Shown in pieces: positions 43,703 to 51,416 of a DNA stretch of 64,000 bases. Each line of letters begins with the position of its first letter. Within the stretch, counting starts at the first letter, position 1. Below the pieces are notes generated by a model that saw only the letters and a list, made by a program, of their open reading frames with translations, made no database searches and was not told the origin of the DNA. The stretch comes from Saccharimonas sp963550135 (lineage in GTDB: Bacteria > Patescibacteriota > Saccharimonadia > Saccharimonadales > Saccharimonadaceae). Both the position numbers and the translations under genes were made by a program. The DNA lies in assembly GCA_963550135.1 (NCBI GenBank), contig CAUVBP010000004.1, forward strand, positions 1-64,000. The letters are read 5' to 3'.

Positions 43703-43711
43703 TGTTATAAT
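43703..43711 (+). promoter_or_regulatory. Extended -10 promoter of the RlmD-like gene
   Basis: TGTTATAAT, 7 bases before ATG 43719. Leaderless pattern. Confidence 0.6.
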
Positions 43712-43718
43712 AAGTACG

Positions 43719-45263
43719 ATGAAAAGACAGTCACTCGAGACTATTCACCTTGACAAAATCGTTGGCGGCGGGCAAGCGCTAGGGACGCTGGCCGACGGAC
43801 GCAAATGCTTCGTATGGGGCGGACTACCCGGCGAGACGGTTACTGTTCGCATTACCAAAAAGAAGTCGCACCTCGTCGAAGCGGTCGTCGAGGAAGTGAT
43901 CTCGCCAAGCCCCGACCGCATCCAGCCGCGCGACCCGGATAGTTATCTTTCGACCAGCCCGTGGCAAATCATGCCACTAGAAGTTGAACAAACATACAAA
44001 GCACAGTTGATCGACGACGCGTTCGCGCTGCATAATGTTACATTACCGGCGGCGATTGATATTTATTGCGACAATGTTGCATATGGTTATCGCAATAAAG
44101 TTGAATTTAGTTGGTACAGCGAATCGGTGGTATCCCGAGCGGTATCTCAGAAAAAATCTGGGCTGGCTTACGTGGGCCCCGGATTATTTTCTGATGATAC
44201 CCGAGAGGTAAATACGAATAGTGACCGCGATGATACATCTGGCGATACACTTGACTTGGCATTTTTCCGCCGTGGCAGCAAGGGCAAGATTGTCGTCAAT
44301 GGCACGAGCTTAGCGCACCCTGCAATCAATAACCTGGCACGGGCGATCCGCGATTTACTGCGCCATAAACGCGTCGCGGCTCGCCAGCTCAAGACCTTGC
44401 TCGTCCGCTGCGATCAGTCGGGAAGTTGCGTATGGCAGTTGTATATTAAAGATCGCTTGCCCGAAATAATTACCGCTGATGAAGCCGCCAAATTACCGGC
44501 TCAGGGCGGGGAAATTATCTATTCCGATCCGCGCTCGCCAGCCAGCCGCATCACCGAACGCTTGGCGTGTTTCGGCAACACCACCTTGACTGACACCATC
44601 CTTGGTATACCATTCCGCTACGCCTGCGAAGGCTTTTTCCAAGTCAACATACCGGTTTACGAGCAGGCGCTGCGCGATATGAAGGAGTGGGTGCCATACA
44701 ATAAGGCGCGCCAAGAGCGCCGGGCTCAGTTGGCGGCACATGGCGATATTGATAGTCAACAGCGAGTAATATCTCAGAAAAAATCTGGGCAACTTTACGT
44801 GGGTCCCGGATTGTTTTCTGATGATATTCGAGCTGTCAAATTATCAACTCTCGACCTCTACGCTGGCGTCGGCACTATTGGTCTGACTATTGGCGGCGGC
44901 AACGTCACGCTGGTGGAAATCAACACCGACGCTGTCCGCGAAATGCAGCGCAACATCACCGAACTTGGTCGCACCGACGCCCGCGCTGTCCTCGCTCCCA
45001 GCGAACAAGCACTCAATTATATTACAGGCAAGGAAATCGTCATCGTCGACCCGCCGCGCGCCGGCTTGCATCCCGACGTTATTGCGACATTGTTACAAAA
45101 ACTACCGCCACGTATTATTTATCTCAGCTGCAATCCTGTCACCCAAGCCCGAGATGTCGCCTTGCTCCAGCAAAGTTACCAAATCACTTGGCACCGTGGC
45201 TACAACTTTTTCCCGCGTACGCCGCATATTGAACACTTAATCATTCTTGATAAGAAGCCGTAA
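43719..45263 (+). CDS. RlmD/TrmA-family RNA uracil-5-methyltransferase with two palindromic insertions
   Basis: 514 residues; family members are usually about 430-460. N-terminal TRAM domain (about 1-65), then the methyltransferase core with LDLYAGVGTIGL (SAM site), DPPRAG and the catalytic cysteine in LSCNP. The usual 4Fe-4S cysteines (C...CGGC) are absent; the region reads STSPWQIM. Two near-identical 23-residue insertions, each holding SQKKSG and YVGPGLFSDD, account for the extra length. The first (about 140-162) sits between KVEFSWYS and DLAFFRRGS, the second (about 349-371) just before the SAM motif; both lie in permissive inter-motif positions. The product probably stays active. Confidence 0.92.
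   Translation: MKRQSLETIHLDKIVGGGQALGTLADGRKCFVWGGLPGETVTVRITKKKSHLVEAVVEEVISPSPDRIQPRDPDSYLSTSPWQIMPLEVEQTYKAQLIDDAFALHNVTLPAAIDIYCDNVAYGYRNKVEFSWYSESVVSRAVSQKKSGLAYVGPGLFSDDTREVNTNSDRDDTSGDTLDLAFFRRGSKGKIVVNGTSLAHPAINNLARAIRDLLRHKRVAARQLKTLLVRCDQSGSCVWQLYIKDRLPEIITADEAAKLPAQGGEIIYSDPRSPASRITERLACFGNTTLTDTILGIPFRYACEGFFQVNIPVYEQALRDMKEWVPYNKARQERRAQLAAHGDIDSQQRVISQKKSGQLYVGPGLFSDDIRAVKLSTLDLYAGVGTIGLTIGGGNVTLVEINTDAVREMQRNITELGRTDARAVLAPSEQALNYITGKEIVIVDPPRAGLHPDVIATLLQKLPPRIIYLSCNPVTQARDVALLQQSYQITWHRGYNFFPRTPHIEHLIILDKKP
44136..44205 (+). repeat. Palindromic in-frame element, copy 1
   Basis: 70 bases, bounded by CGAG at both ends. Arms 44141-44162 and 44178-44201 pair over about 22 positions with two single-base bulges and one G-T pair, around a 15-base loop. 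Outermost pairs are GG/CC. It begins on a codon boundary and adds no stop codon. CCCGAG occurs on both sides (44134-44139, 44200-44205), possibly a target duplication. Confidence 0.85.
44763..44832 (+). repeat. Palindromic in-frame element, copy 2
   Basis: 70 bases, same frame and boundaries as copy 1, with 11 differences. Arms 44768-44789 and 44805-44828. The outermost pairs are AA/TT where copy 1 has GG/CC, a two-pair compensatory change that preserves the hairpin. Most remaining differences fall in the loop. Confidence 0.85.
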
Positions 45264-45322
45264 AGCTGCTCTTTCTATGCAGAGTTTATCTGGCTAATTC
45301 GAATGCAAGGCTAGCTAATTGC

Positions 45323-45331
45323 TGCTATACT
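45323..45331 (+). promoter_or_regulatory. Extended -10 promoter of the DHH gene
   Basis: TGCTATACT, 8 bases before ATG 45340 (an adjacent GTG at 45337 is less well spaced). Confidence 0.55.
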
Positions 45332-45339
45332 ATTAGGTG

Positions 45340-46314
45340 ATGTTTGACAAAGCTATTGACGCTATCAATAACGCGCAGAAAATTGTTGTAGTCCAAGCGG
45401 AAAATCCTGACGGTGATAGTATCGGCAGCAGCTTAGCCTTGGAAGAAATTCTAAGTGACCTCGGCAAAAATGTTCAGCTGCACTGTCCAGTTGATACCCC
45501 AAAATACTTACGTTACATTCACGGTTGGGATCGAATAACTAGCGATTTTGACACGAATACTGACTTAGCAATTATCGTTGATACTAATGCTGAACTATTA
45601 ATCAGTAAAAGCTTAAGTATGCCAGGTGTGCGTCATTTTCTTGAGACGCATCCCGTTATAGTGTTGGATCATCACGCAACTGATTCGACGCTGACTTTTG
45701 ATGCTACTCATGTCAACCAGCCGGTAGTTGCAGCTGGCGAACTGATTTACAATCTAGTGCATACTGCCGGCTGGGTAATTAATACGCAAGCTGCAGAAAA
45801 TATGCTGATTGCTATCATGAGCGATAGCCTGGGCTTAACAACACAAAATACCACATCCGACTCGTTTCGTGTCGCTGGCGAATTAACTGCGCTCGGTGCT
45901 AGCAACTCAGCTATTGAAGAACGACGCCGCGAATTTATGAAAAAGTCGCCGGAGATTTTGGCATATAAAGGCCGCTTGATTGAACGTATCGAATATTTGC
46001 TTGATGGTAAATTAGCTATAATTCACATCCCGTGGGAAGAAATCCAGAAATATAGCGATCAGTATAACCCGAGCGTTCTAGTGCTCGACGAAATGCGTTT
46101 AGTTGAGGGGGTTGAAGTGGCTTGCGCTATCAAAACTTACCCTGACGGTAAATTAACCGGGAAATTACGCAGTAATATGCCAGTGTCAGAGCAGATAGCT
46201 GGATATTTCGGCGGCGGCGGGCACGCTTATGCTGCAGGTTTTCGCGTGTATGACGATTATGCAGTGATTGTGCGCGAACTAGTTGAGGCTGCGGATAAGT
46301 CTTTACGCGGGTAA
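45340..46314 (+). CDS. DHH-family phosphoesterase, NrnA-like
   Basis: 324 residues with DHH and DHHA1 domains. NPDGDSIGS, IIVDT, LDHHAT and the C-terminal GGGGHAYAAGF motifs identify the NrnA/oligoribonuclease-pAp phosphatase group that clears 2-5 nt RNA. In NrnA proteins a His precedes the NPDGD motif and binds metal; here the equivalent segment reads QAENPDGD, with no His. The effect on activity is uncertain. Own leaderless promoter; ends at a bidirectional terminator. Confidence 0.88.
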   Translation: MFDKAIDAINNAQKIVVVQAENPDGDSIGSSLALEEILSDLGKNVQLHCPVDTPKYLRYIHGWDRITSDFDTNTDLAIIVDTNAELLISKSLSMPGVRHFLETHPVIVLDHHATDSTLTFDATHVNQPVVAAGELIYNLVHTAGWVINTQAAENMLIAIMSDSLGLTTQNTTSDSFRVAGELTALGASNSAIEERRREFMKKSPEILAYKGRLIERIEYLLDGKLAIIHIPWEEIQKYSDQYNPSVLVLDEMRLVEGVEVACAIKTYPDGKLTGKLRSNMPVSEQIAGYFGGGGHAYAAGFRVYDDYAVIVRELVEAADKSLRG

Positions 46315-46332
46315 TTTGTCTGTTCTAAATTA

Positions 46333-46362
46333 AAAAACCGCTAGCGTATGTAGCGGTTTTTC
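46333..46362. terminator. Bidirectional terminator
   Basis: Stem AAAACCGCTA (46334-46343) / TAGCGGTTTT (46351-46360), 7-base loop, with A and T tracts on the two sides; serves the convergent DHH and LysM-CHAP genes. Confidence 0.85.
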
Positions 46363-46384
46363 TAATTCTACTAGTTATAATTAT

Positions 46385-47263
46385 TTAGTAGATGAATTGT
46401 CCGAACGTGCCTGGCCTTACTGTACGTTTGTTGTAATTGCCAGCGCGGTAATTCCAACCCATTTCTGAAACAGTATAGCTGCCATCGCTATTAACCGACT
46501 CAACGTAAGCGACATGGCCGTTTGTTACCGCGACAGCTCCAGCGCGCGGTGCGTTACCAGTTGATTTACCGGCAGCTTGGGCGCTGGAAATCCAACCATA
46601 ACCGGCATTGCCATATACAGCGACGTCTGGGCGGCGGCTGTGAACGTAATCGGTGCACCACATGCCGTTGCCGACGTAGTAGCTTGACGAGTTAATCGGC
46701 TTTGAGCTATATGATCGCGTAGTAACTGTAGAAGTCCGAACTGATGGCGCCGCTGCGTTAGAACTGGCGGCTGCTTGCTGCACTGCAACGATAGTTGATG
46801 AACGGTCTGGCAAGACCTCTTCTGCGCTAGGAATTCGCAGCTTCTGTCCTATGTCAATAGCGTTTGGGTTACTAAGCGACTCGTTGGCGTCAAAGATACG
46901 CGTCCAGGTTGTATTGTATTTTTCGGCAATTGACGCCAAGCTATCGCCTGCGGCTACTATCGCGTAGGTTGATTGTTCGATTGGTTTTGTTTCGTTAGAT
47001 TTGTCCTTTGGTGTAGACGTTGGTTTTTTGGCTTTATCGTCATCAACTCCGCTGGTTTGCTTTTCGTCGGCTTTTGCTAGCAAAGCTTTCTTGTCGTGGG
47101 CAGCTAGCAGCGGTGTTTTCTTTGCAATCGTTAATTTATTTTTATTTTGCTGTGCGAGTAGTAGCGAGCGGCCCGTACTCGTTTCGGCATAGGCTGGGTG
47201 TGTTGCTATTAAGCATATTGCACCAGCGGCGCCGAGTGTCGTCAAGACCCCGTATAAACGCAT
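46385..47263 (-). CDS. Secreted LysM-CHAP peptidoglycan hydrolase
   Basis: 292 residues. Signal peptide (1-26, ending AYAET), a Lys/Asp-rich linker, one LysM domain (about 98-150) and a C-terminal CHAP domain with Cys203 (GMWCTDYVHS) and His250 (TNGHVAYVES). Related in layout to the gene at 17083. Good SD (AAGGAG) before ATG. Preceded by a leader of about 105 bases with two hairpins and a leaderless micro-ORF, suggesting post-transcriptional control. Confidence 0.9.
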   Translation of the reverse strand: MRLYGVLTTLGAAGAICLIATHPAYAETSTGRSLLLAQQNKNKLTIAKKTPLLAAHDKKALLAKADEKQTSGVDDDKAKKPTSTPKDKSNETKPIEQSTYAIVAAGDSLASIAEKYNTTWTRIFDANESLSNPNAIDIGQKLRIPSAEEVLPDRSSTIVAVQQAAASSNAAAPSVRTSTVTTRSYSSKPINSSSYYVGNGMWCTDYVHSRRPDVAVYGNAGYGWISSAQAAGKSTGNAPRAGAVAVTNGHVAYVESVNSDGSYTVSEMGWNYRAGNYNKRTVRPGTFGQFIY

Positions 47264-47287
47264 AATTATCTCCTTGGTTAAATACCC

Positions 47288-47319
47288 CCACGGATAGGCT
47301 AAACTTCAAATACTCGTGG
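47288..47319 (-). promoter_or_regulatory. Leader hairpin of the second LysM-CHAP gene
   Basis: CCACG (47319-47315) pairs with CGTGG (47292-47288). The 5' side CACGAGTATTTGAAG and 3' side GCCTATCCGTG resemble CACGAGGACTTGCAG and GCTCTATCGTG in the leader at 17005-17052 of the other LysM-CHAP gene. Confidence 0.45.
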
Positions 47320-47323
47320 ATTT

Positions 47324-47368
47324 ATGTCCTGGCTTATTATTGTTTTAATCGTAATTTTCACAGGACAT
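47324..47368 (-). promoter_or_regulatory. 5'-terminal leader hairpin and leaderless micro-ORF
   Basis: From the predicted transcription start (47368) ATGTCCTG pairs perfectly with CAGGACAT (47331-47324). The first bases are also an ORF, MSCENYD then TAA (47368-47345), starting exactly at the transcript end. Confidence 0.5.
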
Positions 47369-47375
47369 GAGACCA

Positions 47376-47404
47376 ATCATAGCAAAACGTAGTATTTTGG
47401 TCAA
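47376..47404 (-). promoter_or_regulatory. Promoter of the second LysM-CHAP gene
   Basis: TTGACC (47404-47399), 17-base spacer, TATGAT (47381-47376), 7 bases to the ATG of the micro-ORF at 47368. The main gene lies about 105 bases further on. Confidence 0.65.
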
Positions 47405-47467
47405 TAATTTTATAGTGGTAATGCTACACTACCCCTGGAAAATTAGGTGGACTTTCGAGTTATTTTT

Positions 47468-47476
47468 TGGTATAAT
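47468..47476 (+). promoter_or_regulatory. Extended -10 promoter of rplA
   Basis: TGGTATAAT followed by a leader of about 65 bases (47483-47547) with GAAAGGA 14 bases before the ATG. L1 often binds its own leader; no confident L1 site was identified. Confidence 0.55.
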
Positions 47477-47547
47477 CGTAGACGTTTTATTAAATCAATG
47501 TTGGGAGACGTCAAGTCGCTTGCACCACAGAAAGGATTAAATATCTG

Positions 47548-48519
47548 ATGGCTAAAAAAGCCGAATTATTAGAAAAAGCTGCCGAGCTTAAGCTTGACGT
47601 CAGCGAAAAAAATACTATAGCCGAGATTGAAACGGCAATTGCTGCCGCTGAAAAGCACTCAGTCCGCGAAGCGACAGTTGCCAAAGCCGGTAAGCGTAGC
47701 GCCAAAGCTATCGAAGAGGCTGAAGCTAAAGCTGAAAAAGAAGCTCGCAAAGAAGCTGGCGACACTACGCCGCAGGGTGACGCCGAAGCAGCTGTCAAAA
47801 AAGGTCCAGCGCCAAAAGTTCGTCCGTTGATTGAACGCCGCGGCAAAGCTTACCGCCAGGCTGCCGAAAAAGTTGAAAAAGACAAAGCCTACACGCTTGC
47901 CGATGCTATCAAACTTGCTACCGAAACCAATCCGAGTAAATTTGACGCTAGCGTTGAAGTTCACGTTCGTTTAGGCGTCGATCCGCGTCAAGCCGACCAA
48001 AATATTCGTTCGACTGTAGTCCTGCCTCACGGTACCGGCAAGACTGTCCGAGTAGCCGTTTTCGCAGCTGACACTGATGCTGACAAAGCCAAAAAAGCTG
48101 GTGCTGATATTGCTGGCGATGAGGCTATTGTCAAACTTCTTGACAAGGGCACGCTTGATTTTGACGTCTTAATCGCTACGCCGGCTTACATGCCAAAACT
48201 CGGTAAGTACGCTCGTTTGCTCGGCCCGAAAGGTTTGATGCCGAACCCGAAGAGCGGTACTGTCTCGACCGACGTAGCCAAAGCTACCGAAGAAGCCAAA
48301 GCTGGCAAGGTAGAATATCGTGTCGACAAGCAGGCTGCTATCCATTTAAGTGTTGGTAAGGTTAGCTTCGGCGCTGAAAAATTGCTTGAAAACGCCAATA
48401 CTTTCTTTGCTAGCTTGCAAGCACAGAAGCCATCCTCCATCAAGGGTGTTTACATTAAATCGGTTGCCGTCGCCACTACGATGGGCCCCGGTATCAAAGT
48501 TGATTATCAAGCAAAATAA
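47548..48519 (+). CDS. rplA: 50S ribosomal protein L1 with N-terminal extension
   Basis: 323 residues against about 230 in most bacteria. Residues about 95-323 are a normal L1 (YTLADAIKLA, RLGVDPRQADQNIR, LMPNPKSGTVS). The extra 90 residues begin KAELLEKAAELKLDVSEKNT, which resembles a SAP/Rho-N or LEM-type helix-turn-helix, followed by an Ala/Lys/Glu-rich charged linker. L1 builds the mobile stalk at the E site; the extension may add an RNA or DNA contact. rplK is not adjacent. Confidence 0.94.
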   Translation: MAKKAELLEKAAELKLDVSEKNTIAEIETAIAAAEKHSVREATVAKAGKRSAKAIEEAEAKAEKEARKEAGDTTPQGDAEAAVKKGPAPKVRPLIERRGKAYRQAAEKVEKDKAYTLADAIKLATETNPSKFDASVEVHVRLGVDPRQADQNIRSTVVLPHGTGKTVRVAVFAADTDADKAKKAGADIAGDEAIVKLLDKGTLDFDVLIATPAYMPKLGKYARLLGPKGLMPNPKSGTVSTDVAKATEEAKAGKVEYRVDKQAAIHLSVGKVSFGAEKLLENANTFFASLQAQKPSSIKGVYIKSVAVATTMGPGIKVDYQAK

Positions 48520-48524
48520 ACTCA

Positions 48525-48564
48525 TATAATTTTAGAGCGAGACCTAGCATCTCGCTCTATTTTT
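48525..48564 (+). terminator. rplA terminator, preceded by a -10-like box
   Basis: Perfect 9-pair stem AGAGCGAGA/TCTCGCTCT (48534-48542 with 48550-48558) followed by ATTTTT. TATAAT at 48525-48530 lies just before it; a transcript from there would begin within the hairpin and run into thyA. Confidence 0.8.
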
Positions 48565-48579
48565 AGAAGGAGGGTAGGA

Positions 48580-49398
48580 ATGAGACAATATCTTGATTTA
48601 CTTGACCGTATTCTAGCAGAAGGCGTCGAAAAGCATGACCGGACAGGTACTGGTACGCTCAGTATCTTCGGGCATATGATGCGTTTTGATTTGCGCGAGG
48701 GCTTTCCACTGCTTACCACCAAAAAGCTCTTTACCAAAGGTATCTTCGGCGAGTTGATTTGGTTTTTGCGTGGCGATACCAACGTGCACTGGCTGCAAGA
48801 ACGCGGAATTCATATCTGGGACGAGTGGGCTAACGAGAACGGCGATCTCGGTCCAGTTTACGGCGCGCAGTGGCGGGCATGGCCAGCACCTAATGGTGAA
48901 CATATTGACCAGATTGCTAACGTTATTAATCAACTACGCGCTAGTCCAGACTCACGGCGGCTAATCGTTACCGCTTGGAATCCTGCCGAAGTAGGCAACA
49001 TGGCTTTGCCGCCATGCCATATGTTATTTCAATTCTATACCACACCCGCTGATTCCAATGACTCTGATCAGCGGCGCTGGTTATCGTGCCGGCTTGATCA
49101 GCGATCGTGCGATACATTTCTGGGCGTCCCATTCAATATTGCTAGCTATGCATTATTGACTATGATAATTGCACAGCAGGTTGATATGCGGCCGCGTGAA
49201 TTTGTTTGGATGGGCGGCGATGTTCATTTGTATTTGAATCATCTCGAGCAAGCAAAACTTCAGTTGACACGCCAACCGCGTCCGCTGCCAGCTCTCGATA
49301 TCACACCAAAACCATCAATCGATGATTATGATCTTGATGATTTCAAATTAAAAAACTACAATCCATGGCCAGCCATCAAAGCGCCAATTTCAGTCTAA
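48580..49398 (+). CDS. thyA: Thymidylate synthase
   Basis: 272 residues. Converts dUMP to dTMP with methylene-tetrahydrofolate, releasing dihydrofolate. Catalytic Cys146 in LPPCHMLFQ; RRLIVTAWNP, SCRLDQRSCD and VHLYLNH are the substrate and folate motifs. A 10-residue loop (TTPADSNDSD) is inserted after the active-site strand compared with the E. coli protein. SD AGGAGGGTAGGA. Convergent with folA, which regenerates the folate. Confidence 0.96.
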   Translation: MRQYLDLLDRILAEGVEKHDRTGTGTLSIFGHMMRFDLREGFPLLTTKKLFTKGIFGELIWFLRGDTNVHWLQERGIHIWDEWANENGDLGPVYGAQWRAWPAPNGEHIDQIANVINQLRASPDSRRLIVTAWNPAEVGNMALPPCHMLFQFYTTPADSNDSDQRRWLSCRLDQRSCDTFLGVPFNIASYALLTMIIAQQVDMRPREFVWMGGDVHLYLNHLEQAKLQLTRQPRPLPALDITPKPSIDDYDLDDFKLKNYNPWPAIKAPISV

Positions 49399-49417
49399 AT
49401 ATTGCTGCATGGCAAGA

Positions 49418-49915
49418 CTACTTTTCATATATCGCAAATATATAAGGATAAATGTTAGCATTATCAGCAGCATGTGATTCTTCTGATGTTTTACGCCAAG
49501 TATCGTCAAGCTCGGGGAAAAATGTATCCGCTGGAAGTTCTGCGTCGACTTCTGTAGCGCATATTTTACTTACCACATTTGATTTGAGTGCGGCCGCGTA
49601 AACGGTTGCGCCGCCAATGATGTATATTGTATCTTTGCTTGCCATTTGCAGAGCGCTTTCTAACGAGCTAGCTGTAGCGATACCATCCAGCTTGGAATGA
49701 GTTAATACGATATTCTGGCGATTTGGTAGCGGACGGCCAATAGATTCATAAGTTTTGCGGCCCATAATTACTGTACCGCCAGTGGTTAATTGGCGAAAAT
49801 GCTGCAAATCTGCTGGCAAACTGCGCCCCCACGGCAGTTTGTTGTCAATGCCAATACCGCGCCGGCGATCGTAGGCGACTACTATGCTGCACTGTTTTTT
49901 CTGATCGCGTCCCAT
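49418..49915 (-). CDS. folA: Dihydrofolate reductase
   Basis: 165 residues. IVVAYDRRRGIGIDNKLPWG at the N-terminus, PLPNRQNIVLT and IIGGATVYAAAL are DHFR signatures. Recycles dihydrofolate made by ThyA. Start ATG 49915 (MGRDQ) is preferred: TATGAT ends 7 bases upstream, and the upstream in-frame ATG 49927 lies in that box; a much longer frame would run into the divergent dcd gene. Confidence 0.94.
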   Translation of the reverse strand: MGRDQKKQCSIVVAYDRRRGIGIDNKLPWGRSLPADLQHFRQLTTGGTVIMGRKTYESIGRPLPNRQNIVLTHSKLDGIATASSLESALQMASKDTIYIIGGATVYAAALKSNVVSKICATEVDAELPADTFFPELDDTWRKTSEESHAADNANIYPYIFAIYEK

Positions 49916-49922
49916 CAACTTA

Positions 49923-49969
49923 ATCATATCACAGGCTAGTTGTGTAAGCGGTAGCGGTGAATGTATAAT
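49923..49969. promoter_or_regulatory. Divergent leaderless promoters of folA and dcd
   Basis: Minus: TATGAT (49928-49923), 7 bases to ATG 49915. Plus: TATAAT (49964-49969), 8 bases to ATG 49978, with TTGTGT 18 bases upstream. Confidence 0.55.
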
Positions 49970-49977
49970 GAAAAGAC

Positions 49978-50736
49978 ATGAAAACAGATTCGACCGAATT
50001 ATCATCGCCAACTGGCATTTATAGCGATAGAGAAATTGCAGCAGCACTAGCAGATGGTCATATCGTTTGCGACCCAGCGCCAGCGCGTATCAATGGTAGT
50101 AGTGTTGATGTAACGCTTGGCTATTATTTTTATAGAGCTGGCGCTCAGGGGAAGGAAAGGCTATTTAATCCATTCGACGAAACTGACGTTCGGCGCTACT
50201 TTGGCGAATACAAAATTGCCAAACCGTGGCGCGAAGTTCGCCGCCGAATTACTGATCAAGGTGTCGCTGGCATTGATAGCATCAAAGGTATTAATGACAA
50301 TCATCCGGTCATCGTCTTGCGGCCAAACGAGCGAATTCTGGCGCATACTCATGAATTTATCGGTATTCTGCCGCCAGGTACTACCAGCATGCAGGCTCGT
50401 AGTACTACTGGACGTATCGGCATCTCGGCTTGCTACTGCGCTGGTTGGGGTGATCCAGGTTATATTAACCGCTGGACTATGGAGGTTCATAATCTCAACG
50501 AGAATGAGTACATCGTGCTGCCAGTTGGCTACCGTATAGCGCAAATTGTTTTTAGTGCTACCGGACCAGTGGCTACCGAATACGCCAAGGCTTCTGGTAA
50601 TTATCAAGCTAATATTAGCGCTGATCTTGCTGCTGTTAAGGCTGCTTGGCGGCCGTGGATGTTATTGCCGCGAGCTTATGCTTCGCCGGTAGAATTGCCG
50701 CAACCTGTCGCTGGCCTTAATGAAGGATTGTTGTAA
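49978..50736 (+). CDS. dcd: dCTP deaminase-family enzyme (Dcd/dUTPase-like)
   Basis: 252 residues, longer than E. coli Dcd (193). RINGSSVDVTLG and ARSTTGRIGISACYCAGWGD are the family core, followed by MEVHNLNENEYIVLPVGYRI. It makes dUTP from dCTP, or dUMP directly if bifunctional, feeding ThyA. The C-terminal 40 residues (after SGNYQ) are an extension of unknown use. Followed by tmk after 17 bases. Confidence 0.88.
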   Translation: MKTDSTELSSPTGIYSDREIAAALADGHIVCDPAPARINGSSVDVTLGYYFYRAGAQGKERLFNPFDETDVRRYFGEYKIAKPWREVRRRITDQGVAGIDSIKGINDNHPVIVLRPNERILAHTHEFIGILPPGTTSMQARSTTGRIGISACYCAGWGDPGYINRWTMEVHNLNENEYIVLPVGYRIAQIVFSATGPVATEYAKASGNYQANISADLAAVKAAWRPWMLLPRAYASPVELPQPVAGLNEGLL

Positions 50737-50753
50737 AGGCTGGAGATTATGCA

Positions 50754-51416
50754 ATGAGTGGTACTTATATCGTCATTGAAGGGAACGATGGTACAGGCAA
50801 ATCAACCCAAGCTGAATTGCTAGCTGATTACTGCCGCCAGCAAGGCCGGGAAGTGGTAATTGTAGAGGAGCCTGGCAGCGAAGACCCAGACAAAACCACA
50901 CCCATTGCTAGCTACTTGCGCTCGCTAATCAAGAACGGCACTCTAGCCCGTGATCCCGAGATCAACTTAGCGCTATTTAGCGCTGCTCGCCGCGAACTAT
51001 GGCAACAAAAAATTGCACCAGCGCTAAATCGCGGCGCCATTGTCATTTCGGCGCGTAACTATATTTCAACTTTAGCCTATCAAGGTTATGGCGAGGGAGT
51101 TAATACGGATCATATTATGGCAACTACTAAACTTTTTACAGACGAACGTTACATGAAGCCGGATTTCATTATTATTTTGACCCTTGACAACGAGAGCGAG
51201 CGTAAAAAACGGATTGCTAAGCGCAGCCAAAGTATAGACACTTCAGATACTTTCGAGTCGCGCAGCAGTAATTTTCAAAAACGTGTTGATGCCGCTTATC
51301 GTACAATTGCTAGCAAATTGCCCTCGTCTCATGTTATAGAATGTTACAGCAATGGTCATTACAAGACAGCCGAGCAAATAAACGTTGAAATTCAATCAAT
51401 TGTTCAGCAGTTATAA
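50754..51416 (+). CDS. tmk: Thymidylate kinase
   Basis: 220 residues. P-loop EGNDGTGKST (near 8-17); the DRY/H-type motif appears as ARNYISTLAYQG, so the usual Asp is Ala. Phosphorylates dTMP to dTDP. Last of the dTMP set thyA-folA-dcd-tmk clustered here. Overlaps the end of the convergent RelA/SpoT-like gene by 6 bases. Confidence 0.9.
   Translation: MSGTYIVIEGNDGTGKSTQAELLADYCRQQGREVVIVEEPGSEDPDKTTPIASYLRSLIKNGTLARDPEINLALFSAARRELWQQKIAPALNRGAIVISARNYISTLAYQGYGEGVNTDHIMATTKLFTDERYMKPDFIIILTLDNESERKKRIAKRSQSIDTSDTFESRSSNFQKRVDAAYRTIASKLPSSHVIECYSNGHYKTAEQINVEIQSIVQQL

Noticed and set aside
47288..47368. c-di-AMP (ydaO-type) riboswitch before the LysM-CHAP gene
   Set aside because: Such riboswitches control wall hydrolases in Actinobacteria, but the conserved ydaO core segments are not present here.
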